The notes: generated from the sequence alone by a model not told the origin. A DNA stretch of 64,000 bases from Deltaproteobacteria bacterium (GCA_016210115.1 JACQUW010000155.1:1-64000); one strand, 5' to 3'. Positions 26,489-34,949 are shown, counted from the stretch's first letter. Translations and numbers: made by a program.

Positions 26489-27734
26489 CCTTGTTTTCCT
26501 CTTCGTCGGAATCTTCGGTCGCCTGACGACGCTTTCTTCCGCCCCAAATCTCGATCGTTGAGCGCAGCAGCCAGAGGAACGTATGCAGGCCAAAGAAGGC
26601 AAAAACTCCGATCAAGAGAGTTTTCATGAAGATGGCGGCATAATAGAGGCCCGGGTTTCTCTCTTTATCGGTGAAATCCGCGTGGGGAGAGAACTGGGCA
26701 AAGTTGGCGTTCGCCTTGGGATGACACTTCTGACAGGTCGAGACCAGATTCTTGGGCGATATGGAAGAGAGAGGATCCGAAGCCCGAAGAATTCGATGAG
26801 AACCATGGCAATCGGAGCAGCGGGCCACACGGATAAACCCCAGAGTCGTTACCTGTCCATGGAAAGTGTCCCGGTAGGTCCGCAGCGACTCCCGATGGCA
26901 GGTTCCGCACTCTTTGACGATCTCCAATTTCCAGAGGGGTGTTTCGACGCGGCGAATCTCATGTGTCGTGTGGCAATCGACGCAAACAGGAGCCACGGCG
27001 CTTCCATCTTTTACCGCCTGGCCGTGAACGCTCCCGAAATACTCGGCGAGGACGCCTGCATGGCAAGTTCCACAGGTCGACGGCACGTTGGTGCGATTAA
27101 CCTTCGACTCCGGATCGCGCTTGGGCCTGATCTCGTGTGAGCCGTGGCAACTCGAGCAATGGGCAGCGACGAGGAGGCCGCTCTTCGACAAGGCCCGACC
27201 ATGAATTGAATCCATGTAAAGCTGATAGGCGTTCACCACCGGGATCCGATGCCGCTTGGCCAGCTCTGGATCTCCGTGGCACACACCGCAGGTGCGCGGA
27301 AGATTTAACGGGTAAACGCGCGAATCCGGGTTGTTGATGGGGAAGATATCGTGGGTCCCGTGACAATCATCGCAAGTGGCCGCGTCTTTGTCCCCTTTCG
27401 AGCTGGCCTTGCCATGGATGCTCTGGGCGTAAACTTTATACGGTTCGGCGTGACAAAGCCCACATTGGACACGTTTGACCTCGGGGCCGTGGGGAATTTC
27501 CTTGATACCACTGTGGCAGGAGAGACATCCGAGCGGCCCATGCACGGATCGGGAGAACCGGCCGGCGTCAACGTGAAGCGGAATGGTCTTGCCGTCGCGC
27601 TTTTTTTCTAGTCCGGGGGCTCCGTGGCAGGAAAGACAGATTTCGTTAGAGAGGGACTGGGCTGAATAGGACTCGGGAGCGAAAACAACCATCGCGAGCA
27701 ACATCCCAACCCATCCAACAACCCCCTGCTTCAT
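26469..27734 (-). CDS. Eleven-heme periplasmic cytochrome c with C-terminal anchor
   Basis: A 421-residue exported cytochrome. The signal peptide runs from MKQGVVGWVGMLLAMVVFAP to about residue 25; an in-frame ATG at 27830 is less likely because it would place 32 polar residues before the signal. Eleven CXXCH sites follow, many preceded by SVHG/SIHG motifs that could supply axial histidines. A membrane helix (about 365-388) and an acidic tail (ATEDSDEEENKDEPPGS) close the protein. It is the larger paralogue of the nine-heme protein and is coupled to its cytochrome b by a 20-base overlap. Confidence 0.9.
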   Translation of the reverse strand: MKQGVVGWVGMLLAMVVFAPESYSAQSLSNEICLSCHGAPGLEKKRDGKTIPLHVDAGRFSRSVHGPLGCLSCHSGIKEIPHGPEVKRVQCGLCHAEPYKVYAQSIHGKASSKGDKDAATCDDCHGTHDIFPINNPDSRVYPLNLPRTCGVCHGDPELAKRHRIPVVNAYQLYMDSIHGRALSKSGLLVAAHCSSCHGSHEIRPKRDPESKVNRTNVPSTCGTCHAGVLAEYFGSVHGQAVKDGSAVAPVCVDCHTTHEIRRVETPLWKLEIVKECGTCHRESLRTYRDTFHGQVTTLGFIRVARCSDCHGSHRILRASDPLSSISPKNLVSTCQKCHPKANANFAQFSPHADFTDKERNPGLYYAAIFMKTLLIGVFAFFGLHTFLWLLRSTIEIWGGRKRRQATEDSDEEENKDEPPGS

Positions 27735-27863
27735 GACCAGCAATCTATAGCTCAATCGTCGGCTTTCTTTCCAGCTCCCATCGCCGCGAGCCGGGTGCCA
27801 CCCGCCGGTTCGCCAAAAGTGATCCGGCACGGCTCGCGGGATAAATCCGCCTTGCTAATGAAA

Positions 27864-29237
27864 TCAGGCGGCAGTCGCGTCCCGGGACGGCACTCCCTGC
27901 CGCGCGCGCCAGTTAAAAAATTCCCTTGCGATTTCAGGAAAAAGCGCGTAGGAGAGAACGTCCTCTTCGCTTCTCGCTACAGAGCCAATTTCTTTTCTTG
28001 CCATTTCCAGCCCGGGTTTCAGAAGATCCGCCGGCCGACAAGTGATCGGCTCCTTTTTTCCCAGTACCTTTTTCTTGATTTCGTCGCTGATCGGACCTGG
28101 CGGCTCGCCGTAAAGACCCATCACATAATTCCTGGTCTCCAAAGCCACGACCGAGTAGCGTTTACCCGTCATCACGTTAAGGGCCGCTTGCGAGCCGCAA
28201 ATTTGACTCGTCGGCGTGACCAAAGGAGGATACCCGAGATCCTTCCTCACCTCCGGCATCTCCGCCATGACCGCCTCCAGTTTGTCCTCTGCTTTTTGCT
28301 GCCGTAACTGCGCCACCAGATTTGACAGCATCCCGCCCGGAACTTGCGATATCAAAATATCGGTCTTCACCTGATTGTTGACGGGGCTGTCGAACTCCGC
28401 GTACTTGCGGCGGACAGCGTAAAAGTGCTGGGCGATCTCTCCCAGAAGCCCAAGGTCCAATCCAGTGTCCCGCGGGGTGCCTTTTAGCGCAGCCACAATC
28501 GACTCGGTCGTGGGTTGCGACGTTCCTTGTGATAACGGGGACAGCGCCGTGTCCAGAATATCTACCCCAGCCTCTATCGCCATCATGTAGCTCATCGGTG
28601 CCAACCCGGCCGTACAGTGAGAATGCAAATGCAACGGTAAAGCAACACGAGACTTTAAGGCTCTGACCAGCGCATAGGCCGCATAGGGAGCAAGCAGTCC
28701 GCCCATATCCTTTAAGCAAATCACATTAACTCCCATATCGGCCAATCGCTCCGCCAAACGCACAAAATATTCCAACGAATGCACGGGGCTGATTGTATAG
28801 CAGATGGCCCCCTCCACCGTCTTCCCCACCTTGCGCGCCGCCTCAATCGCGGCCTTCATATTGCGCGGGTCGTTCATCGCATCGAAAATGCGAAAAACAT
28901 CGATACCGCCGGCCGCGGCCCGGTCGATGAAGCGCTCAACGATATCATCGGGATAATTGTGATATCCGACGAGATTTTGGCCCCGCAGGAGCATCTGGAA
29001 ACGAGCGTTTGGCATTGCTTTTCGAAGCGTGCGCAGCCGTTCCCAAGGACACTCCTTGAGATAACGCAAGCACGAGTCAAAAGTTGCTCCACCCCACATT
29101 TCCAACGACCAATATCCGACCCGATTGAGCTTATCCGCTACGGGGATCATATCTTCCGTCCGCATCCGCGTCGCTAAGAGGGATTGATGGCCGTCGCGCA
29201 AAATCGTCTCCGTAACGTGAACTTTACCTTGATTCAT
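27864..29237 (-). CDS. Carboxyltransferase of the pyruvate carboxylase B / oxaloacetate decarboxylase alpha family, no biotin domain
   Basis: A 457-residue protein with the carboxyltransferase barrel: TETILRDGHQSLLATR (Asp15), VICLKDMGG with the carboxylated-lysine position Lys176, and metal ligands HLHSH (His203, His205). It matches PycB and OadA up to the helical C-terminal domain but stops before any biotinyl domain; no A-M-K-M motif is present. It would therefore need a separate biotin carrier and, for pyruvate carboxylation, a separate biotin carboxylase, neither of which is in the window. The start has a GGAG run just before it. It sits between cytochrome genes on the same strand, an unexpected place for a carbon-fixation enzyme. 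Confidence 0.85.
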   Translation of the reverse strand: MNQGKVHVTETILRDGHQSLLATRMRTEDMIPVADKLNRVGYWSLEMWGGATFDSCLRYLKECPWERLRTLRKAMPNARFQMLLRGQNLVGYHNYPDDIVERFIDRAAAGGIDVFRIFDAMNDPRNMKAAIEAARKVGKTVEGAICYTISPVHSLEYFVRLAERLADMGVNVICLKDMGGLLAPYAAYALVRALKSRVALPLHLHSHCTAGLAPMSYMMAIEAGVDILDTALSPLSQGTSQPTTESIVAALKGTPRDTGLDLGLLGEIAQHFYAVRRKYAEFDSPVNNQVKTDILISQVPGGMLSNLVAQLRQQKAEDKLEAVMAEMPEVRKDLGYPPLVTPTSQICGSQAALNVMTGKRYSVVALETRNYVMGLYGEPPGPISDEIKKKVLGKKEPITCRPADLLKPGLEMARKEIGSVARSEEDVLSYALFPEIAREFFNWRARQGVPSRDATAA

Positions 29238-29560
29238 CTCCTACTCCTTGACTCGGTGCTAAAAAGGATCCGGGGGCTTATCTTCCCAATCGCGCGAATT
29301 CATCAGCCACGGCAAGTGCCTGTACTAGAGTCACCGCTAATTACCTATTTGGGACGCATCCTTATGCATTTCTTATGCCACTGATGACAATTAGTAGTAA
29401 ATCTAATGCCAGCCACTGCGAATGCAGAAGTTTACTCACAATTAACTTCGCAGATAATAATGGAATTTATGAGTGACGAGCGAAACTCGGTAATGAAAAC
29501 GGGCCACCGCGGCATTAGACGCGCGTTTTAAGAGCTCCAAATATATTTACTAACATTGCG
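29238..29560. other. Intergenic region upstream of the carboxyltransferase gene
   Basis: About 320 AT-richer bases that probably hold the promoter for the leftward carboxyltransferase/cytochrome genes. I see no open frame of coding character and no clear operator. The right boundary is the strong terminator of the triheme cytochrome gene, so transcription of the genes to the left must restart here. Confidence 0.5.
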
Positions 29561-29603
29561 AAAAAAACCGGGCCGCCTGTTTCACGAATGGAAAAGGCGG
29601 CCC
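29561..29603 (-). terminator. Rho-independent terminator after the triheme cytochrome
   Basis: Read on the minus strand this is GGGCCGCCT, a 16-base loop, AGGCGGCCC and, two bases later, a run of seven T. The stem is perfect over nine GC-rich pairs. It lies downstream of the triheme cytochrome gene and separates that transcript from the carboxyltransferase/cytochrome genes. Confidence 0.8.
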
Positions 29604-29619
29604 TGAGCTCCTAGAGGGA

Positions 29620-29675
29620 AATAAAAAGGGAGGCGGAAAATGATTCTTGTATCAAGGCAGAGTATTTCTCCGCCT
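29620..29675 (-). terminator. Possible second terminator stem after the triheme cytochrome
   Basis: On the minus strand AGGCGGA and TCCGCCT can pair across a loop of about 30 bases, followed by CCCTTTTTAT. The stem touches the stop codon of the cytochrome gene. The long loop makes it weaker than the stem that follows it; the two may act in series. Confidence 0.4.
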
Positions 29676-30013
29676 TATTTTTTTGCATGGCACTTGGAAC
29701 AATCCTTAGCTTCCTTCGTCGAAAAGGCCTTGCCTCCGTTGTGGCATTTGCCGCAGAACTCGCCCTCATTCAAAACTTTCATCGTCATCTTGGGCGCGGC
29801 CACCTTTTTCATCTCAAAAATTTTCGTGTGGCAATCCGGGCACTGAAGCTTCTTATCGGTCACGTGGATTTTGTGACTAAAAGTAACCGGCCCCATCGGC
29901 TTCGTCTCTTCATACTTAAAATCTTTGGGAACCTGGCTCCATACTGGACCCGCCCCAACCCAAAAAATCGCCGCCAAAACGACAGCGCTTAGCGCAACAC
30001 ACAGTTTCCTCAT
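29675..30013 (-). CDS. Triheme c7-type periplasmic cytochrome
   Basis: A 112-residue exported protein with a clean signal peptide (1-26, ending VWSQ). It has three CXXCH sites (CPDCH, CGKCH, CSKCH) and the ligand histidines FSHKIHVT in the pattern of class III c7 cytochromes, small soluble electron shuttles of the periplasm. The length and spacing fit the c7 family. It is followed by a strong terminator, so it is transcribed on its own or with the copper-site genes upstream. It is a good candidate for carrying electrons between the membrane-bound multiheme proteins and a remote partner. Confidence 0.9.
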   Translation of the reverse strand: MRKLCVALSAVVLAAIFWVGAGPVWSQVPKDFKYEETKPMGPVTFSHKIHVTDKKLQCPDCHTKIFEMKKVAAPKMTMKVLNEGEFCGKCHNGGKAFSTKEAKDCSKCHAKK

Positions 30014-30321
30014 CTGCTGTCTTCTCCTTTCTTCCTAAACACTCTTTGTTCCACCCAATGGTTAGACGCTCGCGTTGGAAAAATATTCTGTAACACACAG
30101 CCTCCGCTCCATTCACCTTCCAGGCCTCTCGTCCGCTAACTTGATGATCTCTCTCGCGCATCACCTCCCCGAGCCGGACATGCCACAACAGGCTTCACCG
30201 TAATACTGGAGCCCGCGTCGCATTGAAGGCAAGAATAATTCATTTCGCTTCCGGCGTCCTGGACTGACGTACAAAACCGGTATCATGACAGCCGAAAAAC
30301 ACCAATCGGCACCGTTCTCCC
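30014..30321. other. Intergenic region upstream of the triheme cytochrome
   Basis: About 308 bases that must hold the promoter of the cytochrome gene if it is not read from upstream. GGAGAAGACAG just before the ATG is its ribosome site. I see no further gene here. Confidence 0.4.
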
Positions 30322-30948
30322 TTACTTCTTTTTAAGATCGAGATCGATGGCCAGCACTTCACCTTCTCGCGCCATGTTGAACGACACAGGCTTGACTCCC
30401 AGGTCAGGGTGCCAGACTTCAAGCCGGTACTTCCCGGGAGGAATCCCGCCGATCTGATAATTTCCCCTTTTATCGGTAGCGGAGAAAAATGGATGCTCTT
30501 TTACAACGACAAAAGCCTCCATATTCGGATGAACGTTGCACAAAATCCTGACCACACCGGCCTTATCAAGGGTTACACTGCGAGTTTTTCCAGGCGCGTA
30601 GAGGCCCAGATCAAACTTTTTTGCCTCGGAAGCGGAAAAAACGTTATGCCAGCTCTTGTCGTTGTTCGGGAAATCCACAGTCGTCCCGACGATAACCGGA
30701 AGGACCCGGGGAATGAATTTCACGTCCCTCTGGTCAATGACGGCCTTTTTAGGCTTGGCACCCGCCGTTTGAGCTTTCAGATAGTCACCAGGCAACCCTT
30801 CCACCGATACAATCGCATCGGCTGTCGGTCTTCCCGATACAACGATCACTCCTTTGACGATTCCCGCTTTACGACTGTCCGCCCCAAAAACTATGGCGGG
30901 AAGAAGAGCTCCCATCAGAAAAAAAGGCCAAACTCGGTAGCGCCTCAT
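30322..30948 (-). CDS. Exported cupredoxin-like protein with carboxypeptidase-regulatory-like domain
   Basis: A 208-residue periplasmic protein with a signal peptide (1-22). The central part holds the elements of a type 1 copper site: His in SWHNVF, and Cys, His and Met in ILCNVHPNMEAF. The C-terminal part, YQIGGIPPGKYRLEVWHPDL, is a carboxypeptidase-regulatory-like / CnaB-type beta sandwich. Proteins of this architecture are often labelled methylamine-utilisation proteins without proof. It may carry electrons or bind copper near the cytochromes. Its ATG overlaps the stop of the upstream paralogue (ATGA). Confidence 0.75.
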   Translation of the reverse strand: MRRYRVWPFFLMGALLPAIVFGADSRKAGIVKGVIVVSGRPTADAIVSVEGLPGDYLKAQTAGAKPKKAVIDQRDVKFIPRVLPVIVGTTVDFPNNDKSWHNVFSASEAKKFDLGLYAPGKTRSVTLDKAGVVRILCNVHPNMEAFVVVKEHPFFSATDKRGNYQIGGIPPGKYRLEVWHPDLGVKPVSFNMAREGEVLAIDLDLKKK

Positions 30949-31685
30949 TTCTTTACCCCCTTGGGAGCCGCAAGCGTAAAATCGACCTTCGAAATTGCCC
31001 CACCCTTGACCTCCACGGTTTTCTCCTGGGTTCCCAGCAATTCATGCCACAACTTCAAGCGATAATTCCCTGGAGGGATATCGGATATCTCATACTCGCC
31101 ATATACGTCGGTCACCGCATGGTAGGGGTGGTCGGTTACCATGATATAGGCGCTCATCCAGGGATGAACCTCACAGCGAATCTTAACCAGGCCGGCACCC
31201 ACGAGAGGTTTGCGGCTGACCTTTCCGGGATAAAGTCCGACATTGAACTGGGGCTGGCTATCCTGAAAATAAGCGTGAGCAGTATGAAGAATTGGATCGC
31301 TGTTCTTGACCACGACAAACTGACCCACACTGGCAGCCTGCACGTGTGGGACGAATCGACACTTCACGTTGTCGAGCTCATGAACGACCTCTTTCTCAAC
31401 CGGTTTACCCTTAGCGATGCCCTCCAGGATCACCACGCCATAACGGATTCCCTCACGAGGGCCAACGACGAGTGATTCGTTGGGCACGTTTTTGCAAACG
31501 TCCTTGAACTTGAGAACTTCCAATAAGGGAAGCTTTGGAGCCGGACCCTGAAGCTTGACAGTTCCACGTATGCTTCCCCCATTGCTTACAACTATCTCTT
31601 CATAGCCACTCGCGAAGGCGGGAAAAATTAGAACCAGCCAAACGGTCCATAGAAAACCAAAATTCCTCTTCATCTGCATATTCAT
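30945..31685 (-). CDS. Exported cupredoxin-like protein, paralogue
   Basis: About 246 residues with a signal peptide (FGFLWTVWLVLIFPAFASGY). It has the same two parts as its neighbour: a cupredoxin-like core with His in PILHTAHAYF and Cys/His/Met in KIRCEVHPWMSAY, then a beta-sandwich YEISDIPPGNYRLKLWHELL. The two are tandem duplicates cotranscribed with a four-base overlap. The start is uncertain among in-frame ATGs at 31721, 31685 and 31673; the middle one was chosen because it gives a normal signal peptide. This is the first gene of the leftward respiratory region. Confidence 0.72.
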   Translation of the reverse strand: MNMQMKRNFGFLWTVWLVLIFPAFASGYEEIVVSNGGSIRGTVKLQGPAPKLPLLEVLKFKDVCKNVPNESLVVGPREGIRYGVVILEGIAKGKPVEKEVVHELDNVKCRFVPHVQAASVGQFVVVKNSDPILHTAHAYFQDSQPQFNVGLYPGKVSRKPLVGAGLVKIRCEVHPWMSAYIMVTDHPYHAVTDVYGEYEISDIPPGNYRLKLWHELLGTQEKTVEVKGGAISKVDFTLAAPKGVKK

Positions 31686-31952
31686 AGGCGAAAATTCGGA
31701 CCTCCATAAAGCAAGCCCCATGCCAGGAGACCTTACCTGCTATTGTCGGCAGTGAGGCAACCTGTGATTCTAATAATTGGGAATGGCACATAAGTATCAT
31801 AGCAAAGGTGAGAAGAAAACCGTCAGATCAAGAGATCGGCTTTACAGGCTGTCCGGCTTGGCGAGTAACTCATTGCTGCCGTCATCGATGATTTAATTCC
31901 TTTCCAGTGGCACAGTTCGTGCGTGTTATTATGGAAAATCAGGAGGAATGGT

Positions 31953-32417
31953 ATGAACAAGATCAAAAAGATCCTTGCACCGACCGATCTTTCCGAGCTC
32001 TCGCAAGTAGGGATTCGCTACGCTCTGGAAATGGCCAGGGACACAGGCGCTGAAGTAACCGTTTACCATGTGGTGGATCGTGAGGAATTTGTTCATTATG
32101 GTGAGGCACTTCAGGAAAAGGCAAGCCCTGAGCAAAGTCCTAACCACCCGGAACATCTACTGCAAAAATGTGAGCAGGCGCTATCCCGATTTATCAACGA
32201 TCATTTTTCTGAACTGACTCCCGGCTTGCAGATCCGGGAGTTGGTTGAGATAGGTACCGCCGACGATAACATCGTAGAGCAGGCAAAGAAAGATGGCGCA
32301 AATCTTATCATCATCTCCACTCACGGAAGGACGGGTATTTCTCACATCCTGCTCGGGAGCGTCACCGAAAAAGTGGTGCGGCGCGCGCCCTGCCCGGTGC
32401 TCTCAATCCACCCATAG
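31953..32417 (+). CDS. Universal stress protein, UspA family
   Basis: A 154-residue cytosolic UspA-fold protein. It starts MNKIKKILAPTDLSELSQVG, has VYHVVD in the second strand, and ends with the ATP-binding pattern STHGRTGISHILLGSVTEKV before PCPVLSI. The glycine spacing G-x2-G-x9-G-S is intact, so it belongs to the ATP-binding subgroup. CAGGAGG lies before the chosen ATG. It stands alone, divergent from the cupredoxin genes. Confidence 0.92.
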   Translation: MNKIKKILAPTDLSELSQVGIRYALEMARDTGAEVTVYHVVDREEFVHYGEALQEKASPEQSPNHPEHLLQKCEQALSRFINDHFSELTPGLQIRELVEIGTADDNIVEQAKKDGANLIIISTHGRTGISHILLGSVTEKVVRRAPCPVLSIHP

Positions 32418-32510
32418 GCCGAAGAAAAGGAACCGCCGTTGTCACTCATTATGAGCCTCTTCGCAGTGTCATTTAAGGCGAAGCCGAAGAATCCCGATTC
32501 GCTCAAGGCA

Positions 32511-32546
32511 GGCTAGCGCGGCTAGCGAGGCTAGCTCGGCTAGCTC
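32511..32546. repeat. Four copies of a 9-bp tandem repeat
   Basis: GGCTAGCGC, GGCTAGCGA, GGCTAGCTC, GGCTAGCTC follow one another exactly. Each unit contains the palindrome GCTAGC. The array ends at the stop codon of the TrmO gene and lies between convergent genes, so it is probably a slippage-prone spacer rather than a regulatory array. Confidence 0.85.
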
Positions 32547-33027
32547 AGATGTGGCCCTGTGAGTTCATGAACTTCAGGTACCATTCCGGAAGAGTAGATT
32601 CATCTGTTCTGTATTCGGGCCTGTATCCTTTGATGTCCAGGATGGGTGTTCCATCAAAGTAGTCCAAGCCAGAAACAATCAGCCGGCACCCTTCGCGCCG
32701 AACCAACCGGACCAAAGTCAGTCCGATCGGGTTCGGGCGAGTGGGAGAATCCAAAGCGAAAACCCCAAGTACGGGCAGGTCCTCTAATCTGAAGCCGCGC
32801 TGCACCAGCCTCTTCGGCTTTACCTGCAGTGGGCCGATCTGGTCCGGCCGCAGCTCATGAAAGTAGGAGATCACAAACAAGTGCGAGTAGCCTTCCAAAC
32901 CTTCCAATGCGGGCTCAAACTCAGGGTAGATTTCCAGGACTCCCTCAACCTCCCGGCTTTCAGTTTTGATTTCTTGCTCTGTGGCCTTGATCCGCACGAC
33001 TCCCACAGGCTTAAACAGTATTTCCAT
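32545..33027 (-). CDS. trmO: tRNA m6t6A37 methyltransferase TrmO
   Basis: A 160-residue protein of the TsaA/TrmO family, which methylates N6-threonylcarbamoyladenosine at position 37 of tRNA(Thr) using S-adenosylmethionine. It starts with the family pattern KPVGVVRI, and the conserved active-site stretch FALDSPTRPNPIGLTLVRLV is intact, as is LDYFDGTPILDIKGYRPEY. Length is that of the short bacterial type without an extra C-terminal domain. It lies just downstream of an OsmC gene on the same strand. Confidence 0.92.
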   Translation of the reverse strand: MEILFKPVGVVRIKATEQEIKTESREVEGVLEIYPEFEPALEGLEGYSHLFVISYFHELRPDQIGPLQVKPKRLVQRGFRLEDLPVLGVFALDSPTRPNPIGLTLVRLVRREGCRLIVSGLDYFDGTPILDIKGYRPEYRTDESTLPEWYLKFMNSQGHI

Positions 33028-33039
33028 AGTCGGCCGTAC

Positions 33040-33534
33040 TCAGCTCTTGAAAGCTTCCGCTGCGGCGATCGGAGGACAGGGATAGGCCGGAGTCTGGTTA
33101 CTGTAAATTTCCGGCTCCAGCCTTACCTTCGTCTTGACCGAATTCGAGATCAGGCAATTCTTCTCGGCTTTTTGGAGAATAGCGGCAGCTCTCTCAAGAT
33201 CCCGGCTAGAACTGACAACCAGTCTTGGGGTCAGAACAATTTCGGTTACCTGAAAACCAACGCCTGCGATCCTGTCCAGCCTGCCCTTTGCGAGCACGGT
33301 CAGACTCACGACTGCAAGTCTGGAAACCTGAGCGATAGCAAGAAATGTAGTCATGAAGCAAACCCCAACCGAGGCAACGTACAGATGTTCGGGTGTCCAA
33401 CTGCCTTCTTCACCGTCAAATTCAGGTGGCGCTGCGACCTGGAGAACCGGCAAATTGGGCCCGCTAACAATACTCTTTCGCTTTCCCGTCCACCCGACTT
33501 CCACATTGTAATAATACGGCAATTCTTTTTTCAT
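33040..33534 (-). CDS. OsmC/Ohr-family peroxide-detoxifying protein
   Basis: A 164-residue protein with the OsmC fold. The two redox cysteines are visible in ASVGVCFMTTFLAIA (Cys59) and KAEKNCLISNSV (Cys127), the usual spacing for thiol-dependent reduction of organic hydroperoxides. It is 12 bases upstream of trmO and 28 bases downstream of the CBS-domain gene, so the three genes may share a transcript. The exact hydroperoxide preference is unknown. Confidence 0.85.
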   Translation of the reverse strand: MKKELPYYYNVEVGWTGKRKSIVSGPNLPVLQVAAPPEFDGEEGSWTPEHLYVASVGVCFMTTFLAIAQVSRLAVVSLTVLAKGRLDRIAGVGFQVTEIVLTPRLVVSSSRDLERAAAILQKAEKNCLISNSVKTKVRLEPEIYSNQTPAYPCPPIAAAEAFKS

Positions 33535-33562
33535 CTCAGTTCTTCAACAATCGCCTTTCGAG

Positions 33563-34510
33563 TCAGAGTTTTCTGGCGATAAACTCGCGCAGCAGATCCG
33601 TATAAGTTATGATGCCGGCCAATGAGCCTTTCTGGTCGACTACAGGAAGCCCGCCAATTTCCCAGCGGAGCATGAGCTCGGCAGCCTGTTCCAGCGGAGC
33701 ATCGGGTTGGATGGTCACGGGGTCAAATACAGCGGCTTGACGGACAGCGGTGGACCAGAGCTGTAGGGCCGCATCTTCGTGGGAGACAAAGGCAAGCGAC
33801 GGGCGGACAAGCCGGATGTCGCGGTCTGAAAGCATACCGATGAGTCTGCCGCGATCATCAACTACCGGGAGGTGGCGAAAGCCGCCTTTTTTCATCTTTT
33901 CAATCGCGTCGTGGATCGACTGCAACGGTTTGACCGTAACCGGGCGGACGGTCATGCGCTCCCTCACCCGAACGCTTGTCGGCCCATTGGCTAATTGCGT
34001 GGTGGGAGAAGCCGGCACATGCTTCCCGTACTCCCTTTCGAGGCTCTCATGCTCGAAGACCTGCGTCATGCTTTCGGCAAAAATCTTTTTGACATTATCT
34101 TCAACCCGTCCTTCCTCAACCCAAAATGCCTTGGCTCTCTTTGCAACAACTTCACGCGCGAGCGCCTCAATGTCCAGGCTATCGTCCAAATAGACCTGCA
34201 CGATATCAATCTGTCCGGGAACGTCGCTCAAACGGCGATAACAGCGCATCCCCAGATAAGTGTGGCAGCCGGGAAGCACTGGAACAACCTCGATCCCCAA
34301 ACCGAGCAGTTTCTCCGTGCGCACAAAGCTTTCGCTGGTTGGATCCGGGCTTAATCCAATCACCGCGACCCTGCAGCACTTCGCAACGACCTCTTTCCGT
34401 TGTCTTCTGAGAAGATTTTCCTCTCTGGCTACCGCTGCTTTACGATATCTTTCCAGAACTTCTTCTCTGCGTTCCCTATAGAGATGTCCCTCTTTCAGTT
34501 CTTGAGACAT
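33563..34510 (-). CDS. CoA-binding domain plus CBS-pair protein
   Basis: A 315-residue cytosolic protein. An N-terminal helical lead is followed by a CoA_binding_2-like Rossmann domain (about 43-150: RVAVIGLSPDPTSESFVRTE and VVPVLPGCHTYLGMRCYRRL). After a linker, two CBS motifs follow (about 185-315: MTVRPVTVKPLQSIHDAIEK, HLPVVDDRGRLIGMLSDRDI, then FDPVTIQPDAPLEQAAELML and ITYTDLLREF). CBS pairs bind adenine nucleotides, so this is probably a nucleotide- or acyl-CoA-responsive regulator. The start chosen has AAGGAG seven bases before it; an ATG at 34531 is also in frame. Confidence 0.82.
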   Translation of the reverse strand: MSQELKEGHLYRERREEVLERYRKAAVAREENLLRRQRKEVVAKCCRVAVIGLSPDPTSESFVRTEKLLGLGIEVVPVLPGCHTYLGMRCYRRLSDVPGQIDIVQVYLDDSLDIEALAREVVAKRAKAFWVEEGRVEDNVKKIFAESMTQVFEHESLEREYGKHVPASPTTQLANGPTSVRVRERMTVRPVTVKPLQSIHDAIEKMKKGGFRHLPVVDDRGRLIGMLSDRDIRLVRPSLAFVSHEDAALQLWSTAVRQAAVFDPVTIQPDAPLEQAAELMLRWEIGGLPVVDQKGSLAGIITYTDLLREFIARKL

Positions 34511-34949
34511 AAACCGCTCCTTACTGGCCACGCTTCAAATCGGTTGACGATTGTGCCCATGGTCGCGCTGCGTTGCGCATTCAGGACTTAATCCTTTGAA
34601 TTCGGCAGTCGTCACGGCAGCTTTCTCTCATGGGAGATAGCCGACACCCGGATTTTTTGTTGCAGCAATACTTGTGCCAGTAATTTTTTCCCATTTGTCC
34701 TAGGAAGTCGCGCCAGACGTGTCACGATTGCGAAGAGAGAAATCAAGAAGAGTCGCAACAGCGCGAACAATCCCTGCCTGACGCGGATTAGACGAGGAAA
34801 GACTACAACACGCTGGCTAACGGACGAGCAGCACAGGAGATTCGCTTTACGGGGTCTGGTTTGAAACGAGATGCGATAACGAACTCTTGACTTTTCATGA
34901 CGGATCACGTTGGTAGTTATACTCGGAGACAGGTGATGGAACCGAACTG
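34511..34949. other. Divergent intergenic region, no gene seen
   Basis: About 440 bases between the leftward CBS-domain gene and the rightward HEAT-repeat gene. It should contain both promoters. A 98-codon frame on the minus strand (34612-34908) has no recognisable domain, an Arg-rich composition and no ribosome site, so I do not call it. Confidence 0.4.

Noticed and set aside
32511-32546. Possible CRISPR-like array
   Set aside because: Units are 9 bases with no spacers; it is a simple tandem repeat.
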